Shown here: in pieces, positions 24,305 to 33,330 of the stretch
Layout of the letters: each line of letters starts with the position of its first letter
How positions within the stretch are numbered: the first letter of the stretch is position 1
Assembly: GCA_963804495.1 (NCBI GenBank)
Contig: CAWDQN010000005.1
Location: 372,001-436,000 of the forward strand
DNA length: 64,000 bases
Origin: Rhodovastum sp963804495
Lineage (GTDB): Bacteria > Pseudomonadota > Alphaproteobacteria > Acetobacterales > Acetobacteraceae
Reading direction: 5' to 3'
The notes under the pieces: model-generated
Seen by the model: the letters and a program-made list of their open reading frames with translations, nothing else
Told to the model about the DNA's origin: nothing
The model's database searches: none
Translations under genes and position numbers: made by a program

Positions 24305-25054
24305 TCAGAGGGAAACGCCGCCGTCGATGACGACGGCCTGGCCGGTGATGAACATGGCCGCGTCGGAGGCGAGATACACCGCCAGGGCCGCGATCTCGTC
24401 AGGCTGGCCGAGGCGGCCCATGGGCTGGCGGTTGACGAAAGCGGTGCGCGCCGCTTCCAGCCCGCCGGCGGCAGCGGCATTGGCGGCGATGCGGTCTTGC
24501 AGGCTCGGGCTTTCCACCGTGCCGGGGCAGATGGCGTTGCAGCGGATGCCGTGTTTGATGAAGTCTGTCGCCACAGATTTGGTCAATCCGATCACCGCCG
24601 CCTTGCTGGCACCATAGATGGCGCGGTTGGGCAGGGCTTTCACGCTGCTGACGACGGAGGCCATGTTCAGCACGACACCCTGGCCGCGCGCGATCATGCC
24701 GGGCAGGAAGGCTTGGATGGTGCGCAGCATCGAGCGGACGTTGAGGTCGAAGGCGAAGGTGAAGTCTTCGTCGGTGGCGTCCAGCACGGTGCCCTGGTGG
24801 ACGAAGCCGGCACAGTTGAACAGGATGTCGACCGGACCAGCGGCGATGGCGGCTTGGGTGATGGCGGCGGCATCCAGCACGTTCAGGGAGGCGGTGCGCA
24901 GGCGGGGGGCGGCGAGGTGGGCGAGTTGTTCGGCGTTGATGTCGGTGGCGATGACCTCGGCGCCCTCGGCCGCGAAGGCCAGCGCGGTGGCCCGGCCGAT
25001 GCCCTGCGCGGCTGCGGTGACGAAGGCGCGCTTGCCGGTGAGTTTGCCTGACAT
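24305..25054 (-). CDS. SDR family oxidoreductase, probable 2-keto-3-deoxy-L-fuconate dehydrogenase (249 aa)
   Basis: Classical short-chain dehydrogenase: TAAAQGIGRA cofactor loop near residue 13, NCAG, the catalytic Ser in MASVVSSVK and YGASK, and the C-terminal TGQAVVIDGGVSL. Asp in VIATDIN favours NAD+. The closest family types by eye are the DHRS6/BDH2-like and 2-keto-3-deoxy-L-fuconate dehydrogenases. It lies 16 bases upstream of the FAH hydrolase in the same direction. Confidence 0.88.
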   Translation of the reverse strand: MSGKLTGKRAFVTAAAQGIGRATALAFAAEGAEVIATDINAEQLAHLAAPRLRTASLNVLDAAAITQAAIAAGPVDILFNCAGFVHQGTVLDATDEDFTFAFDLNVRSMLRTIQAFLPGMIARGQGVVLNMASVVSSVKALPNRAIYGASKAAVIGLTKSVATDFIKHGIRCNAICPGTVESPSLQDRIAANAAAAGGLEAARTAFVNRQPMGRLGQPDEIAALAVYLASDAAMFITGQAVVIDGGVSL

Positions 25055-25124
25055 CAGACGATACCCTCACACAAAATCAGGCACTTTCTTGTCCTCAAGG
25101 GGAGGGACGTAAGGAAGGCCTCGG

Positions 25125-26912
25125 TCAATGATTGTTGCGGCTCTCTCCGCGGGTTTGCAGGACGTTCAGGTAGAGCGTTGCGGGTTCAAGGCAGCCGCCG
25201 GTGGCGAGCTGGCCCACGGTGCCGCGGTAGATTTCTTCCCAGGGGGTTTGGTTCACGGGTTTGGGCGCCACCCAGGCGGCCCGGCGTGCCATCAGTTCGG
25301 CGTCGGGCAGCAGCACGTCCACCCGCCGCGTGTTCAGGTCGATGCGGATGCGGTCGCCGGTGCGCAACAGCGCCAGACCGCCGCCCACCGCCGCCTCGGG
25401 CGAGACGTTGAGGATGGAGGGGGAGCCGGAAGTGCCGCTCTGCCGTCCGTCACCCATGGTGGGCAGGGCGGTGATGCCGCGTTTCAGCAGCGCGGCCGGC
25501 GGCTGCATGTTCACCACCTCGGCACTGCCGGGATAGCCGACCGGACCGCAGTTGCGGATTATCAGCACCGATTGCTCCTCGACGCCGAGATCGGGGTCTT
25601 CGATGCGGGCATGGTAGTCTTCCGGGCCCTCGAAGACGATGGCCTTGCCTTCGAAGACATTGGGGTGGGCGGGATCGGACAGGAAACGGTCGCGGAATTC
25701 CTGGTCGATGACGCTGGTTTTCATCACCGCGCTGTCGAACAGATTGCCGGCGAGCACCACATAGCCCGCAGCCTCCTTCAGAGGATCGCTGGTGGCGCGG
25801 ATCACCTCGCGGTCGCCGTCCGGAATGCCGGCAAGGTTGTCGCCGACGGTCTTGCCGGTGACGGTCAGAGCGCCGGCGTTCAGCCGTCCGGCGCGCAACA
25901 GTTCCTTCAGCACCGCAGGCACGCCGCCGGCGCGGTGAAACGCCTCGCCGAGGAAGCGGCCGGCGGGCTGCACATCGACCAGCAGCGGGATGTCCGGACC
26001 CAGGCGCTGCCAGTCCTCCAGCGTGTGGTCCACGCCCATGTGGCGGGCAATGGCGATCATGTGGATCGGGCAGTTGCTGCTGGCGCCCAGTGCCGCCGCG
26101 GCGACCACCGCGTTCTCGAACGCCGGTTTGGTCATGATATCGGAAGGGCGCAGGTTTTCGTGCACCATGTCAACGATGCGCTTGCCAGTCGCATAGGCCA
26201 TTTGACCGCGCTCGCGATAGGGTGCCGGGATGGCGGCACAGCCGGGCAGCGACATCCCCAGCGCCTCGGCCAGGCTGTTCATCGAGGTGGCGGTGCCCAT
26301 GGTGTTGCAGTGTCCGGCCGAGGGGGCGGAGGAGGCCACCATGTCCATGAACTGCTGGTAGGTGATTTTCCCTTCCGCATACAGCCGGCGGCCTTCCCAC
26401 AGGATCGTGCCAGAGCCGGCCAGCCGTCCTTGCCACCATCCGTCCAGCATCGGCCCGCCGGAGAGAACGATGGCGGGGATGTTGACCGTCGCCGCGCCCA
26501 TCAGGCAGGCCGGGGTGGTCTTGTCGCAGCCGGTGGTCAGCACCACGCCGTCGAGCGGGTAGCCGTGCAGCACCTCGACCAGGCTCAGATAGGCCAGATT
26601 GCGGTCGAGCGCGGCGGTCGGCCGCTTGCCGGTTTCCTGGATCGGGTGGAGGGGGAATTCCAGCGGAATGCCGCCGCTGTCGCGAATGCCGTCGCGGACA
26701 CGCCGGGCCAGATCCAGATGGTGGCGGTTGCAGGGCGAGAGGTCGGAGCCGCTCTGGGCGATGCCGATGATCGGCTTGCCGCCCTGCAGCTCCTCGCGGG
26801 TGAGGCCGAAATTCAGGTAGCGCTCGATATACAGCGCGGTCATGCCGGGGTCGCGCGGATCGTCGAACCAGCGGCGGCTGCGCAGGCGTTTTTGGTCGTT
26901 GTTGGGGGCCAT
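25125..26912 (-). CDS. IlvD/Edd family sugar-acid dehydratase (L-arabinonate/L-fuconate dehydratase type, 595 aa)
   Basis: RSRRWFDDPRDPGMTALYIERY is the N-terminus of the sugar-acid branch of the IlvD/EDD family rather than biosynthetic IlvD. The Fe-S ligands are SDLSPCNRHH, TTGCDKTTPACLM and APSAGHCNTMGTA. It dehydrates an aldonate to a 2-keto-3-deoxy acid. With the downstream SDR and FAH hydrolase it makes a full dehydratase, dehydrogenase and hydrolase module. The sugar (L-fucose, L-rhamnose or a pentose) cannot be read from the sequence. Confidence 0.9.
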   Translation of the reverse strand: MAPNNDQKRLRSRRWFDDPRDPGMTALYIERYLNFGLTREELQGGKPIIGIAQSGSDLSPCNRHHLDLARRVRDGIRDSGGIPLEFPLHPIQETGKRPTAALDRNLAYLSLVEVLHGYPLDGVVLTTGCDKTTPACLMGAATVNIPAIVLSGGPMLDGWWQGRLAGSGTILWEGRRLYAEGKITYQQFMDMVASSAPSAGHCNTMGTATSMNSLAEALGMSLPGCAAIPAPYRERGQMAYATGKRIVDMVHENLRPSDIMTKPAFENAVVAAAALGASSNCPIHMIAIARHMGVDHTLEDWQRLGPDIPLLVDVQPAGRFLGEAFHRAGGVPAVLKELLRAGRLNAGALTVTGKTVGDNLAGIPDGDREVIRATSDPLKEAAGYVVLAGNLFDSAVMKTSVIDQEFRDRFLSDPAHPNVFEGKAIVFEGPEDYHARIEDPDLGVEEQSVLIIRNCGPVGYPGSAEVVNMQPPAALLKRGITALPTMGDGRQSGTSGSPSILNVSPEAAVGGGLALLRTGDRIRIDLNTRRVDVLLPDAELMARRAAWVAPKPVNQTPWEEIYRGTVGQLATGGCLEPATLYLNVLQTRGESRNNH

Positions 26913-27070
26913 GCTTCGGTTTCCTCGCCGCAGGACCCGCCGGCCACTCGAAGGACCGGCGTGGGGGAAGGGGAGGGTGGGCGCGGCTGCGAGCCTGTGT
27001 CAACGGCCGGGGAAATTGGAGGAAGGCAGCAAGGCCAGGCCTCTGCTTCTTTCGCCCGGCTGCCCCGGGC

Positions 27071-28690
27071 TCAACCCCGCGCCGCCTTAAATCCGGCGAC
27101 AAAGCGGGCGAGCGTGGCGGAGGTCGCGCCGCGCGGCAGCATCACGTCGATCAGCTGGAATTTTCCCCGTGTCGCGTGGGCCCGGGTCAGGGCCTCGGCC
27201 AGTTCCCGCCGCGTGCGCACCCGCACCCCTTCGCCGCCCAGCGGCCCGGCCAGCTCGGCGAAGCGCCAGTCATCGAGATCGTTGAAGCGGCTCTCGGGCT
27301 GGAACACCCGCAGCATCTCCCAGCTTGCGTTGTTAAACACCAGCACGATCGGGTCCCAGCCGTAGCGCCGGCAATTGCCCAGTTCGAACCCGGTCATCTG
27401 GAACGCGCCGTCGCCGACCAGAACGAGCACCCGCTCGCCGGTCGCCACCCCGGCGCCGAGCCCGGCCGGCACGCCGAACCCCATGCCGGCGTAATAGCCG
27501 GGTGCGACCAGCGGCGCGTTGGCGATTTCCATGGCGGTGAACAGGCAGTCACCCATGTCGGCGGCCATCGGCATCGGGCCGTGGCGGGCGAACAGGTCGT
27601 TCACCGCGGCGGCGACATCCGAGGGTTGCAGCGGCGCATCATCGGCCAGCAGGGTGCTGACGGGGCGTGGCGGCGGCGCCGGCCCCGCTTTGCCGGGCAC
27701 GGGCGCGCGGGCCAGCAAAGCGTCGAGCAGGTCGTCGAGCGGAATGGCGGCGTAGGTGTGGTGGCCGACCCGCACCTCGCGGTTGATCGCCAGCATGGCG
27801 CGGCGCATGTCGATCTTGCGCACCGACACGCCGAAGTTGGTGTCGCACAGGATAACGCCGAGCAGCAGCAGCCCGTCCGATGCTTCGACCAGTTCGGTGA
27901 TGGCCTGGTCGCCCGCGGCGCCCAGGCAGGTGCCGCGCACCACGTCGGGATGCGCCGACAGCAGGCCGCGACCCATGAAGGTGGTGACCACCGGGAGTCC
28001 CAGGGCGCGGGCGAGCGCGGCGGCTTTTTCCTCGACGCCGTAGCGGCGGGTTTCCACGTCCACCATGACCACCGGGCGGCTCGCGGCACGCAGCCGGGCC
28101 AAAATCTCATCGGCGCATTCGGCCAGGGCCTCGGGGTCGGCGGGGCGGTGCGGCAGCACCGGCACCGTGCCGGCCTCGGCGCCCACCAGGTCGCGCGGCA
28201 GCTCGATATAGACCGGGAGCGAGAATTCCCGGGCGCTGCGCAGCACGCGGGCGATGTCGCCGGCGGCACGGGCCGGGTCGTCCAGGATGGCCTGGTCGCA
28301 CGTAATTTCGCGGAACACCCGCGCCTGGGTGTCCAGCGCACGGGCCATGTGGTGCAGTTGCCAGCCGGCGGCGCGCTCGGCCTTGCCGGGAGCGCCCGAG
28401 ATCACCACCACCGGCGAGCGCTCGGCGAAGGCGCCGGCGATGGCGTTCACCAGGTTGAAGGCGCCCGCCCCCCAGGTGACCACCGCGACGGCGATGGCGC
28501 CGTGGAACCGCGCCGCCGCATCAGCGGCGAATCCCACCGCCGGCTCGTGGCTGAGCGTGTAGGAGGGCAGCGTGCCGGTGTCCTCGATGACCTTGAAGAA
28601 GGGCAGGACGAAGTCGCCGGGAATGCCGAAGATCTCGCGGGCGCCATGGGCGCGCAGGGCATTGAGCAGGGCGTGTCCGAGCGTGGGCAT
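27071..28690 (-). CDS. ipdC: Indolepyruvate/phenylpyruvate decarboxylase (539 aa)
   Basis: ThDP enzyme closely resembling Azospirillum IpdC/PPDC: GIPGDFVLPFFKVIEDTG, the catalytic Glu49 in TLSHEPAVGFAADAAAR, HHMARALDTQARVFREIT, and the ThDP motif VGDGAFQMTGFEL...VFNNASWE. It would decarboxylate indole-3-pyruvate or phenylpyruvate to the aldehydes leading to auxin or phenylacetate. The start at 28690 has GGGAGGC six bases upstream. paaK/paaI elsewhere in the window would consume phenylacetate. Substrate preference is not decidable by eye. Confidence 0.9.
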   Translation of the reverse strand: MPTLGHALLNALRAHGAREIFGIPGDFVLPFFKVIEDTGTLPSYTLSHEPAVGFAADAAARFHGAIAVAVVTWGAGAFNLVNAIAGAFAERSPVVVISGAPGKAERAAGWQLHHMARALDTQARVFREITCDQAILDDPARAAGDIARVLRSAREFSLPVYIELPRDLVGAEAGTVPVLPHRPADPEALAECADEILARLRAASRPVVMVDVETRRYGVEEKAAALARALGLPVVTTFMGRGLLSAHPDVVRGTCLGAAGDQAITELVEASDGLLLLGVILCDTNFGVSVRKIDMRRAMLAINREVRVGHHTYAAIPLDDLLDALLARAPVPGKAGPAPPPRPVSTLLADDAPLQPSDVAAAVNDLFARHGPMPMAADMGDCLFTAMEIANAPLVAPGYYAGMGFGVPAGLGAGVATGERVLVLVGDGAFQMTGFELGNCRRYGWDPIVLVFNNASWEMLRVFQPESRFNDLDDWRFAELAGPLGGEGVRVRTRRELAEALTRAHATRGKFQLIDVMLPRGATSATLARFVAGFKAARG

Positions 28691-28724
28691 GGCAGCCTCC
28701 GGGCGGATTACGATCCGCCCGCCG

Positions 28725-29074
28725 CTAGTGGAGGAACTTGAGCAGACCGGCGACGCAGGCAATCTGGGCCAGGAACAGCCCAACCGCCCACTGCACCATG
28801 GTCCGCTGGGACTCGGCGATCCTGGCGGTCATGTTGGCTTCCAGGGTTCGGTTATCCGCCTTGGACGCGCCTTCCAGCGCCCGGATGTCGGCAGCCAGGG
28901 CCTGCATATCGGCCTTGAGCGCCACGATATCGGACTTTGTCGCGACGTGCGACAGGTCGAATTTTCCCGCGTCTCCCGCAGCGCGTCCGTGTCCGCTTCG
29001 GCCTGCTCCTCAGAGAAGCCGGCGCCCTTGAGCTTCTGGACCAGCTCATAGGTGTCAGGCGGGTGTGCGTTCAT
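28725..29074 (-). pseudogene. Small coiled-coil membrane protein (DUF1640/CCDC90-like), frameshifted
   Basis: Two overlapping frames together read as one ~116-aa protein: MNAHPPDTYELVQKLKGAGF..EEQAEA up to RETR in the first, then KFDLSHVATKSDIVALKADM to the end in the second. A heptad-rich middle and a C-terminal membrane helix (VQWAVGLFLAQIACVAGLLKFL) match the DUF1640 family. The frames join at GGGAAAATTC near 28960-28967, where one base appears to be missing. A canonical -1 slippery heptamer in the right phase is not present. It may be a sequencing error or a recent mutation. Confidence 0.7.
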
Positions 29075-29130
29075 GAAGTTACTTTATCACTCTTGACTCC
29101 GAGACGCACGCCGGTGGCAGAGCCATATGA

Positions 29131-29739
29131 TCACCCGCCGCGGCCCGCCGCCGCCAGGCAGGGGCCCAGCAAGGCTTGCAGCCGCGCGGCATCCGTGGCC
29201 GAAACGGTCAGCGTTGCCACCAGCGGATCCCCATTTTTCTGCGCATTTCCCTGCCGCCAGACGAGCTGGGCCGGGCCCGCGGTGAGCCGGCGTACAACTT
29301 TCGCGACGGCAGCGAGCCTGGGGGCGTCGTTGCGCAGGGCGCCACTCACGCCGAGATAGAAGGGCTGATCGGCCTCAACGCCGACCCATCCGCCGACAGC
29401 GAAACTCTCCATCACCTTGCCGCCGGCTCCCGTTGCTTCCAGACGGGTCAGCTTGCCCGCATCGGCCCCCGGTCCCTCGAAATCATCGAAGGAAAAACCG
29501 GGGCTGAGTTGCTCGTATCCGGGGACGGCGAGTTGGAGCGTCAGCGCGCCCGCCACGGTGGCGCCCTCATTCTCGGTGCACATGAACACAAAGCGCACGT
29601 CGCGCAGGTCCGCCCCGGTCTGCGCCCGCCCGGACAGAACCACCTGTTTCGGGGCCTGCGCGTGCAGGGCGGTGGCGGGTGCCATGACGGCCATGATGCC
29701 GGCGGTCAGCAGGGCAAGTATGATTCGGCTGGGTGTCAT
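29131..29739 (-). CDS. Exported protein of unknown function (202 aa)
   Basis: A clear signal peptide (MTPSRIILALLTAGIMAVMAPATALHAQA) with an AxA cleavage site is followed by a ~175-aa beta-rich domain without recognised motifs. The start at 29739 has GGAGAG at the proper distance. It lies 19 bases downstream of livF on the same strand, so it may be co-expressed with the Liv transporter as a periplasmic accessory protein (inference). Confidence 0.7.
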   Translation of the reverse strand: MTPSRIILALLTAGIMAVMAPATALHAQAPKQVVLSGRAQTGADLRDVRFVFMCTENEGATVAGALTLQLAVPGYEQLSPGFSFDDFEGPGADAGKLTRLEATGAGGKVMESFAVGGWVGVEADQPFYLGVSGALRNDAPRLAAVAKVVRRLTAGPAQLVWRQGNAQKNGDPLVATLTVSATDAARLQALLGPCLAAAGRGG

Positions 29740-29758
29740 GACGTCTCTCCGTTCCTTC

Positions 29759-30484
29759 TCATTCCCGGCCGTGGCCGAGATAGAGTTCCACGATGCGCGG
29801 GTCGGCCGCCAGCGAAGCACTGGCCCCTTGCAGGGTCACCCGTCCGGTTTCGAGAACATAGCCGTGATCGGAGACCTGCAGCGCCGCGCGGGCGTTCTGT
29901 TCGACCAGCAGGACGGCGACGCCGGTGCGGCGCAAGGCGATGATGGTGTGGAAAATGTCGCGCACGATCAGCGGCGCCAGTCCCAGGCTGGGCTCGTCCA
30001 GCATCAGCAGCGCCGGGCGCGCCATCAGCGCCCGCCCCATGGCCAGCATCTGCCGCTCGCCTCCCGAGAGCGTCCCGGCGTGCTGGCGCCGCCGCTCCTG
30101 CAAGCGCGGAAACAGCGCGAAGATCTCGTCCAGGCCGCGCGTCGCGGCGGCGCGCCCCTCGGCGCGGTGGCGGAAGGCGCCAAGGCGCAGATTGTCCTCG
30201 ACGGTCATGCTGGCGAATAGTTCCCGCTTCTCGGGCACCAGCGACATGCCCGCCTGCACGCGCGCCTCCACCCCGGTGCCGCAAAGGTCGCAGCCATCGA
30301 ACCTGATGCGGCCCTGCGCTGGCAGCACACCCATCACGGCGTTCAGCAGGGTCGATTTTCCCGCCCCGTTCGGCCCAATGACGGTGACGATGCTGCCCGC
30401 CGCCACACGGAGGGAAACACCGGTGACGGCGGGAATGCCGCGATAAGCGACCGACACACCGTCGAGTTCAAGCAAGGCGGTCAC
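29759..30484 (-). CDS. livF: Branched-chain amino acid-type ABC transporter ATPase LivF (241 aa)
   Basis: Walker A VIGPNGAGKSTLLNAVMG, LivF-specific AGMSLVPEKRELFASMTVEDNL, signature LSGGERQMLAMGRAL and Walker B LLMLDEPSLGLAP. It starts with GTG at 30484, overlapping the stop of the LivM-LivG fusion (GTGA). Transported substrate unknown; the family also imports aromatic acids and amides. Confidence 0.92.
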   Translation of the reverse strand: MTALLELDGVSVAYRGIPAVTGVSLRVAAGSIVTVIGPNGAGKSTLLNAVMGVLPAQGRIRFDGCDLCGTGVEARVQAGMSLVPEKRELFASMTVEDNLRLGAFRHRAEGRAAATRGLDEIFALFPRLQERRRQHAGTLSGGERQMLAMGRALMARPALLMLDEPSLGLAPLIVRDIFHTIIALRRTGVAVLLVEQNARAALQVSDHGYVLETGRVTLQGASASLAADPRIVELYLGHGRE

Positions 30485-32244
30485 GCCACGCTGCCCAGAT
30501 AGGCCTCGATCACCGCCGGGTCGCGGCGCACCACACCCGGCGGGCCCTCGGCCAGCTTGGTGCCGAAATCCATCACCACCAGCCGGTCCGTCAGGTTCAT
30601 CACGAACTCCATGTCGTGCTCGACCAGCAGGATCGTGACTCCCTCGCCGCGCAGCCGGCGCAGCAAGGCGGAAAGCTCCGCCTTTTCGGTGTGGCGCAAC
30701 CCCGCCGCGGGTTCGTCGAGAAGGAACAGCACCGGGTCGAGGCACAGCGCGCGGGCGATTTCCGCCAGCCGCTGCCGGCCAAGCGAAAGGCTGGTCGCGG
30801 GCCGGTCGGCATCTTGCGCCAGCCCTACCCGCGCGAGCTGACGGGCGGCCTCGGCATATAACTGCGCCTCCTCGGCGCGGTCGAGGCGCAGCACGCCTTG
30901 CAGCGGGCCGGCCTGGCCGCGCAGGTGGGCGCCGATCACCACGTTCTCGATAACCGACATGCTGGGCACCAGTTTCACGTGCTGGAAGGTGCGCGCGATG
31001 CCCAGCCGGGCGATCGTCGGGGCGGTCATGCCGACCAGCGGGCGGCCAAGAAATTCGATCGCGCCGGCGCTCGGCCGGTCAATGCCGGTCAGAAGATCGA
31101 AGGTGGTGCTCTTGCCGGCGCCGTTCGGCCCGATCAGCCCGACGATCTCGCCGGCGGAGAGGGTGAAATACAGCTCGTTCACCGCCACCAGCCCGCCGAA
31201 CCTTCGTTGCAGGCCGCGCACCTCCAGCACCGGCGTGCCGCGCTGCGGCATCGGGCGCGCGGTCAAGGGGGCGGCATCGGCGCGGACGCGGTGGGGAAGC
31301 GGGCGCACCCGGGCGATATGCGGCCAGATACCCTCCGGCGCGGCCTGCAGCGCCAGCACCAGGAGGGCGCCGAAGACGATGGTCTCGAAATTGCCCTGGG
31401 TGCCGATCAGCTTCGGCAGCACGTCCTGCAGCGCGTTGTTCACCACGGTGACCAACCCGGCGCCGAGCAGCGCGCCCGGGATATGCGCGGCCCCGCCCAG
31501 TACCGCCATCAGCAGGTATTCGATGCCGGCGTTCAGGCCGAACGGGGTGGGGTTCACCGAGCGCTGCATATGCGCATACAGCCAGCCGGCGAAGGCGGCC
31601 AGTATGGCGGCATAGACGAAGGCGAGCGTGCGCGCCCGCGGGGTGTTCACGCCGAAACTCGCCGCCGCCAGCGCGCCGCCGCGCAGAGCGCGGACGGCGC
31701 GCCCGGCGCGGCTATCGAGCAGGTTGCCGGTGGCGAGGGCGGCCAGCACCACACCGGTCCAGATGACGCTGAAATACAGCCGCCCGTCGATCAGTGGCAT
31801 CCCGCCGAGCGACAACGGCGGGATGCCGGAAATGCCGTCGTTGCGGCCGAACAGGTCGAGATTGGCGAAAGTGTAGTAAAGGCTCACCGACCAGGCGATG
31901 GTGCCGACGGCCAGATAGTGGCCGGACAGGCGCAGTGTGACTGCGCCGATTGCCAGCGCCGCCGCGGCACTGACCGCGAGCGCCAGGGGCAGCGTCAGCC
32001 ATGGCGAGACATGCGCGTGCACGGTCAGAATGGCCGTGGTGTAGGCGCCGAAGCCGAGAAAGCTTGCCTGGCCGAACGAGGTGATGCCGGCAACCCCGGT
32101 GAGCACCACCAGGCCGATGGCAACGATGCCGGCAATGCCGATGTCGTTGCCGAGCGTCACCCAGAACGGCGGCAGGAAGGGCAACCACGGAAGGACAAGG
32201 CACAGCAGCAGCGCCGGCAGCGGCCAGAGCGCGCGTCCCTTCAT
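30481..32244 (-). CDS. Fused LivM permease-LivG ATPase (587 aa)
   Basis: Residues 1-~320 are a LivM permease: eight or more membrane helices, GVAGITSFGQASFLGFGAYTTAIL and the family's NNALQDVLPKL..QGNFETIVFGALLVL. A ~25-aa linker leads to a LivG ATPase (residues ~345-587) with Walker A LIGPNGAGKSTTFDLLTG, LSLGRQRLAEIARAL and LFLLDEPAAGLRHTE. The signature is SLGRQ, not SGGQQ. The ATG overlaps the livH stop. LivM-LivG fusions exist in some proteobacteria. No internal stop or restart suggests two genes. Confidence 0.9.
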   Translation of the reverse strand: MKGRALWPLPALLLCLVLPWLPFLPPFWVTLGNDIGIAGIVAIGLVVLTGVAGITSFGQASFLGFGAYTTAILTVHAHVSPWLTLPLALAVSAAAALAIGAVTLRLSGHYLAVGTIAWSVSLYYTFANLDLFGRNDGISGIPPLSLGGMPLIDGRLYFSVIWTGVVLAALATGNLLDSRAGRAVRALRGGALAAASFGVNTPRARTLAFVYAAILAAFAGWLYAHMQRSVNPTPFGLNAGIEYLLMAVLGGAAHIPGALLGAGLVTVVNNALQDVLPKLIGTQGNFETIVFGALLVLALQAAPEGIWPHIARVRPLPHRVRADAAPLTARPMPQRGTPVLEVRGLQRRFGGLVAVNELYFTLSAGEIVGLIGPNGAGKSTTFDLLTGIDRPSAGAIEFLGRPLVGMTAPTIARLGIARTFQHVKLVPSMSVIENVVIGAHLRGQAGPLQGVLRLDRAEEAQLYAEAARQLARVGLAQDADRPATSLSLGRQRLAEIARALCLDPVLFLLDEPAAGLRHTEKAELSALLRRLRGEGVTILLVEHDMEFVMNLTDRLVVMDFGTKLAEGPPGVVRRDPAVIEAYLGSVA

Positions 32245-33278
32245 TCCGCGTCCTCCACGACGCCGCCGCGCAGGCTGCGCCACAGCAGCACCGGAATGAT
32301 GGCGGTGAACACAATCACTTCCTTGAACGCGCTGGCCCAGAACGAGGAGAAACTCTCCAGCACGCCGACACCGAGCGCCGCCAGCGCTGCGCCCGGATAG
32401 CTGGCCATGCCGCCGATGATGGCGGCGGTGAAGCCCTTGAGCCCGATGATGAAGCCGGTGTCGTAATAGATGGTGGTGAGCGGCACGATGAGGATGCCCG
32501 ACAGCGCGCCGATGGTGCCGGCGAGGGCAAACGCGATTTCGCCGGATTGCGCGGTGCCGATGCCCACCAGCCGCGCGCCCAGCCGGTTCACCGCCGTCGC
32601 GCGCAGGGCCTTGCCGTACAGGGTGAACTCGAAAAACCCATACAGGCCCGCCATCAACGCCAGGGTGATGCCGACGATCCACAGCGATTGTCCAGGCACG
32701 GTCAGCGGGCCGAGATCCAGGCTGGCGTCGGAGAAACCGGCGGCGCGCGATCCTTCCGGGCCGAAGAACACCAGCCCCAGCCCGCCCATGGCGAGATGTA
32801 CGCCCACCGCGGCGATCAGCAGCACCAGCACCGAGGCCTGGGCAAGCGGGCGGAAGGCCACGCGGTACAGGAAGGGTGCCATCGGCGTCACGATCACCAG
32901 TGCCAGCAGTGCCTGCACCAGCACGCCCGGGTGCAGCGGGGCAAGTTCGCGCGTGACCAGCAGCACCGCGGCGGGAAGTCCGAGCGTGGCGGCCAGCAGC
33001 CGCGCCGCGCCGCGTGGCGTCAATATGCGTCGTTCCGCCCACAGCGAGGAGACGCACGCTCCGGCGCCGAGCCCGCAAAGCAACCAGACGCTGCCCGGCA
33101 TCTGCCCGGCGTCCAGGGCCGCATAGGTGAGCGCGCCATAGGCGACGAACTCGCCTTGCGGAATGAACACCACGCGCGTCACCGCAAACACCAGCACCAG
33201 CGACAACGCCAGCAGCGCATAGATGGCGCCATTGACGATGCCATCCTGCACCAGGATCAGGGCGATCGAGGCGTCCAT
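32241..33278 (-). CDS. livH: Branched-chain amino acid-type ABC transporter permease LivH (345 aa)
   Basis: Polytopic permease opening with QDGIVNGAIYALLALSLVLVFAVTRVVFIPQGEFVAYGALTYA, the LivH hallmark. The conserved cytoplasmic loop includes TAVNRLGARLVGIGTAQSGEIAFALAG and TTIYYDTGFIIGLKGFTAAIIGGMAS. The length is somewhat above the usual ~300 owing to a loop after the second helix. It lies downstream of two binding-protein genes. Confidence 0.92.
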   Translation of the reverse strand: MDASIALILVQDGIVNGAIYALLALSLVLVFAVTRVVFIPQGEFVAYGALTYAALDAGQMPGSVWLLCGLGAGACVSSLWAERRILTPRGAARLLAATLGLPAAVLLVTRELAPLHPGVLVQALLALVIVTPMAPFLYRVAFRPLAQASVLVLLIAAVGVHLAMGGLGLVFFGPEGSRAAGFSDASLDLGPLTVPGQSLWIVGITLALMAGLYGFFEFTLYGKALRATAVNRLGARLVGIGTAQSGEIAFALAGTIGALSGILIVPLTTIYYDTGFIIGLKGFTAAIIGGMASYPGAALAALGVGVLESFSSFWASAFKEVIVFTAIIPVLLWRSLRGGVVEDAE

Positions 33279-33294
33279 CAGCGTGTAAAGGTGC

Positions 33295-33324
33295 GGGGTC
33301 CAGGGCAGAGCCCTGGCCTTGCTT
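33295..33324. repeat. REP-like palindromic element, copy 3
   Basis: GGGGTCCAGGGCAGAGCCCT followed by GGCCTTGCTT lies in the 52-base gap between the first binding-protein gene and livH. As a hairpin inside the operon it could uncouple expression of binding protein and permease. Confidence 0.75.
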
Positions 33325-33330
33325 TATGTG

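Noticed and set aside
28955..28970. Programmed -1 frameshifting in the DUF1640-like gene
   Set aside because: GGGAAAA is not in the phase needed for the upstream frame, and no downstream stem or pseudoknot was evident.
30481..33078. LivM-LivG reading frame extended to 865 codons
   Set aside because: The part upstream of 32244 is antisense-like readthrough across livH in another frame; the ATG at 32244 with the ATGA overlap is the natural start.
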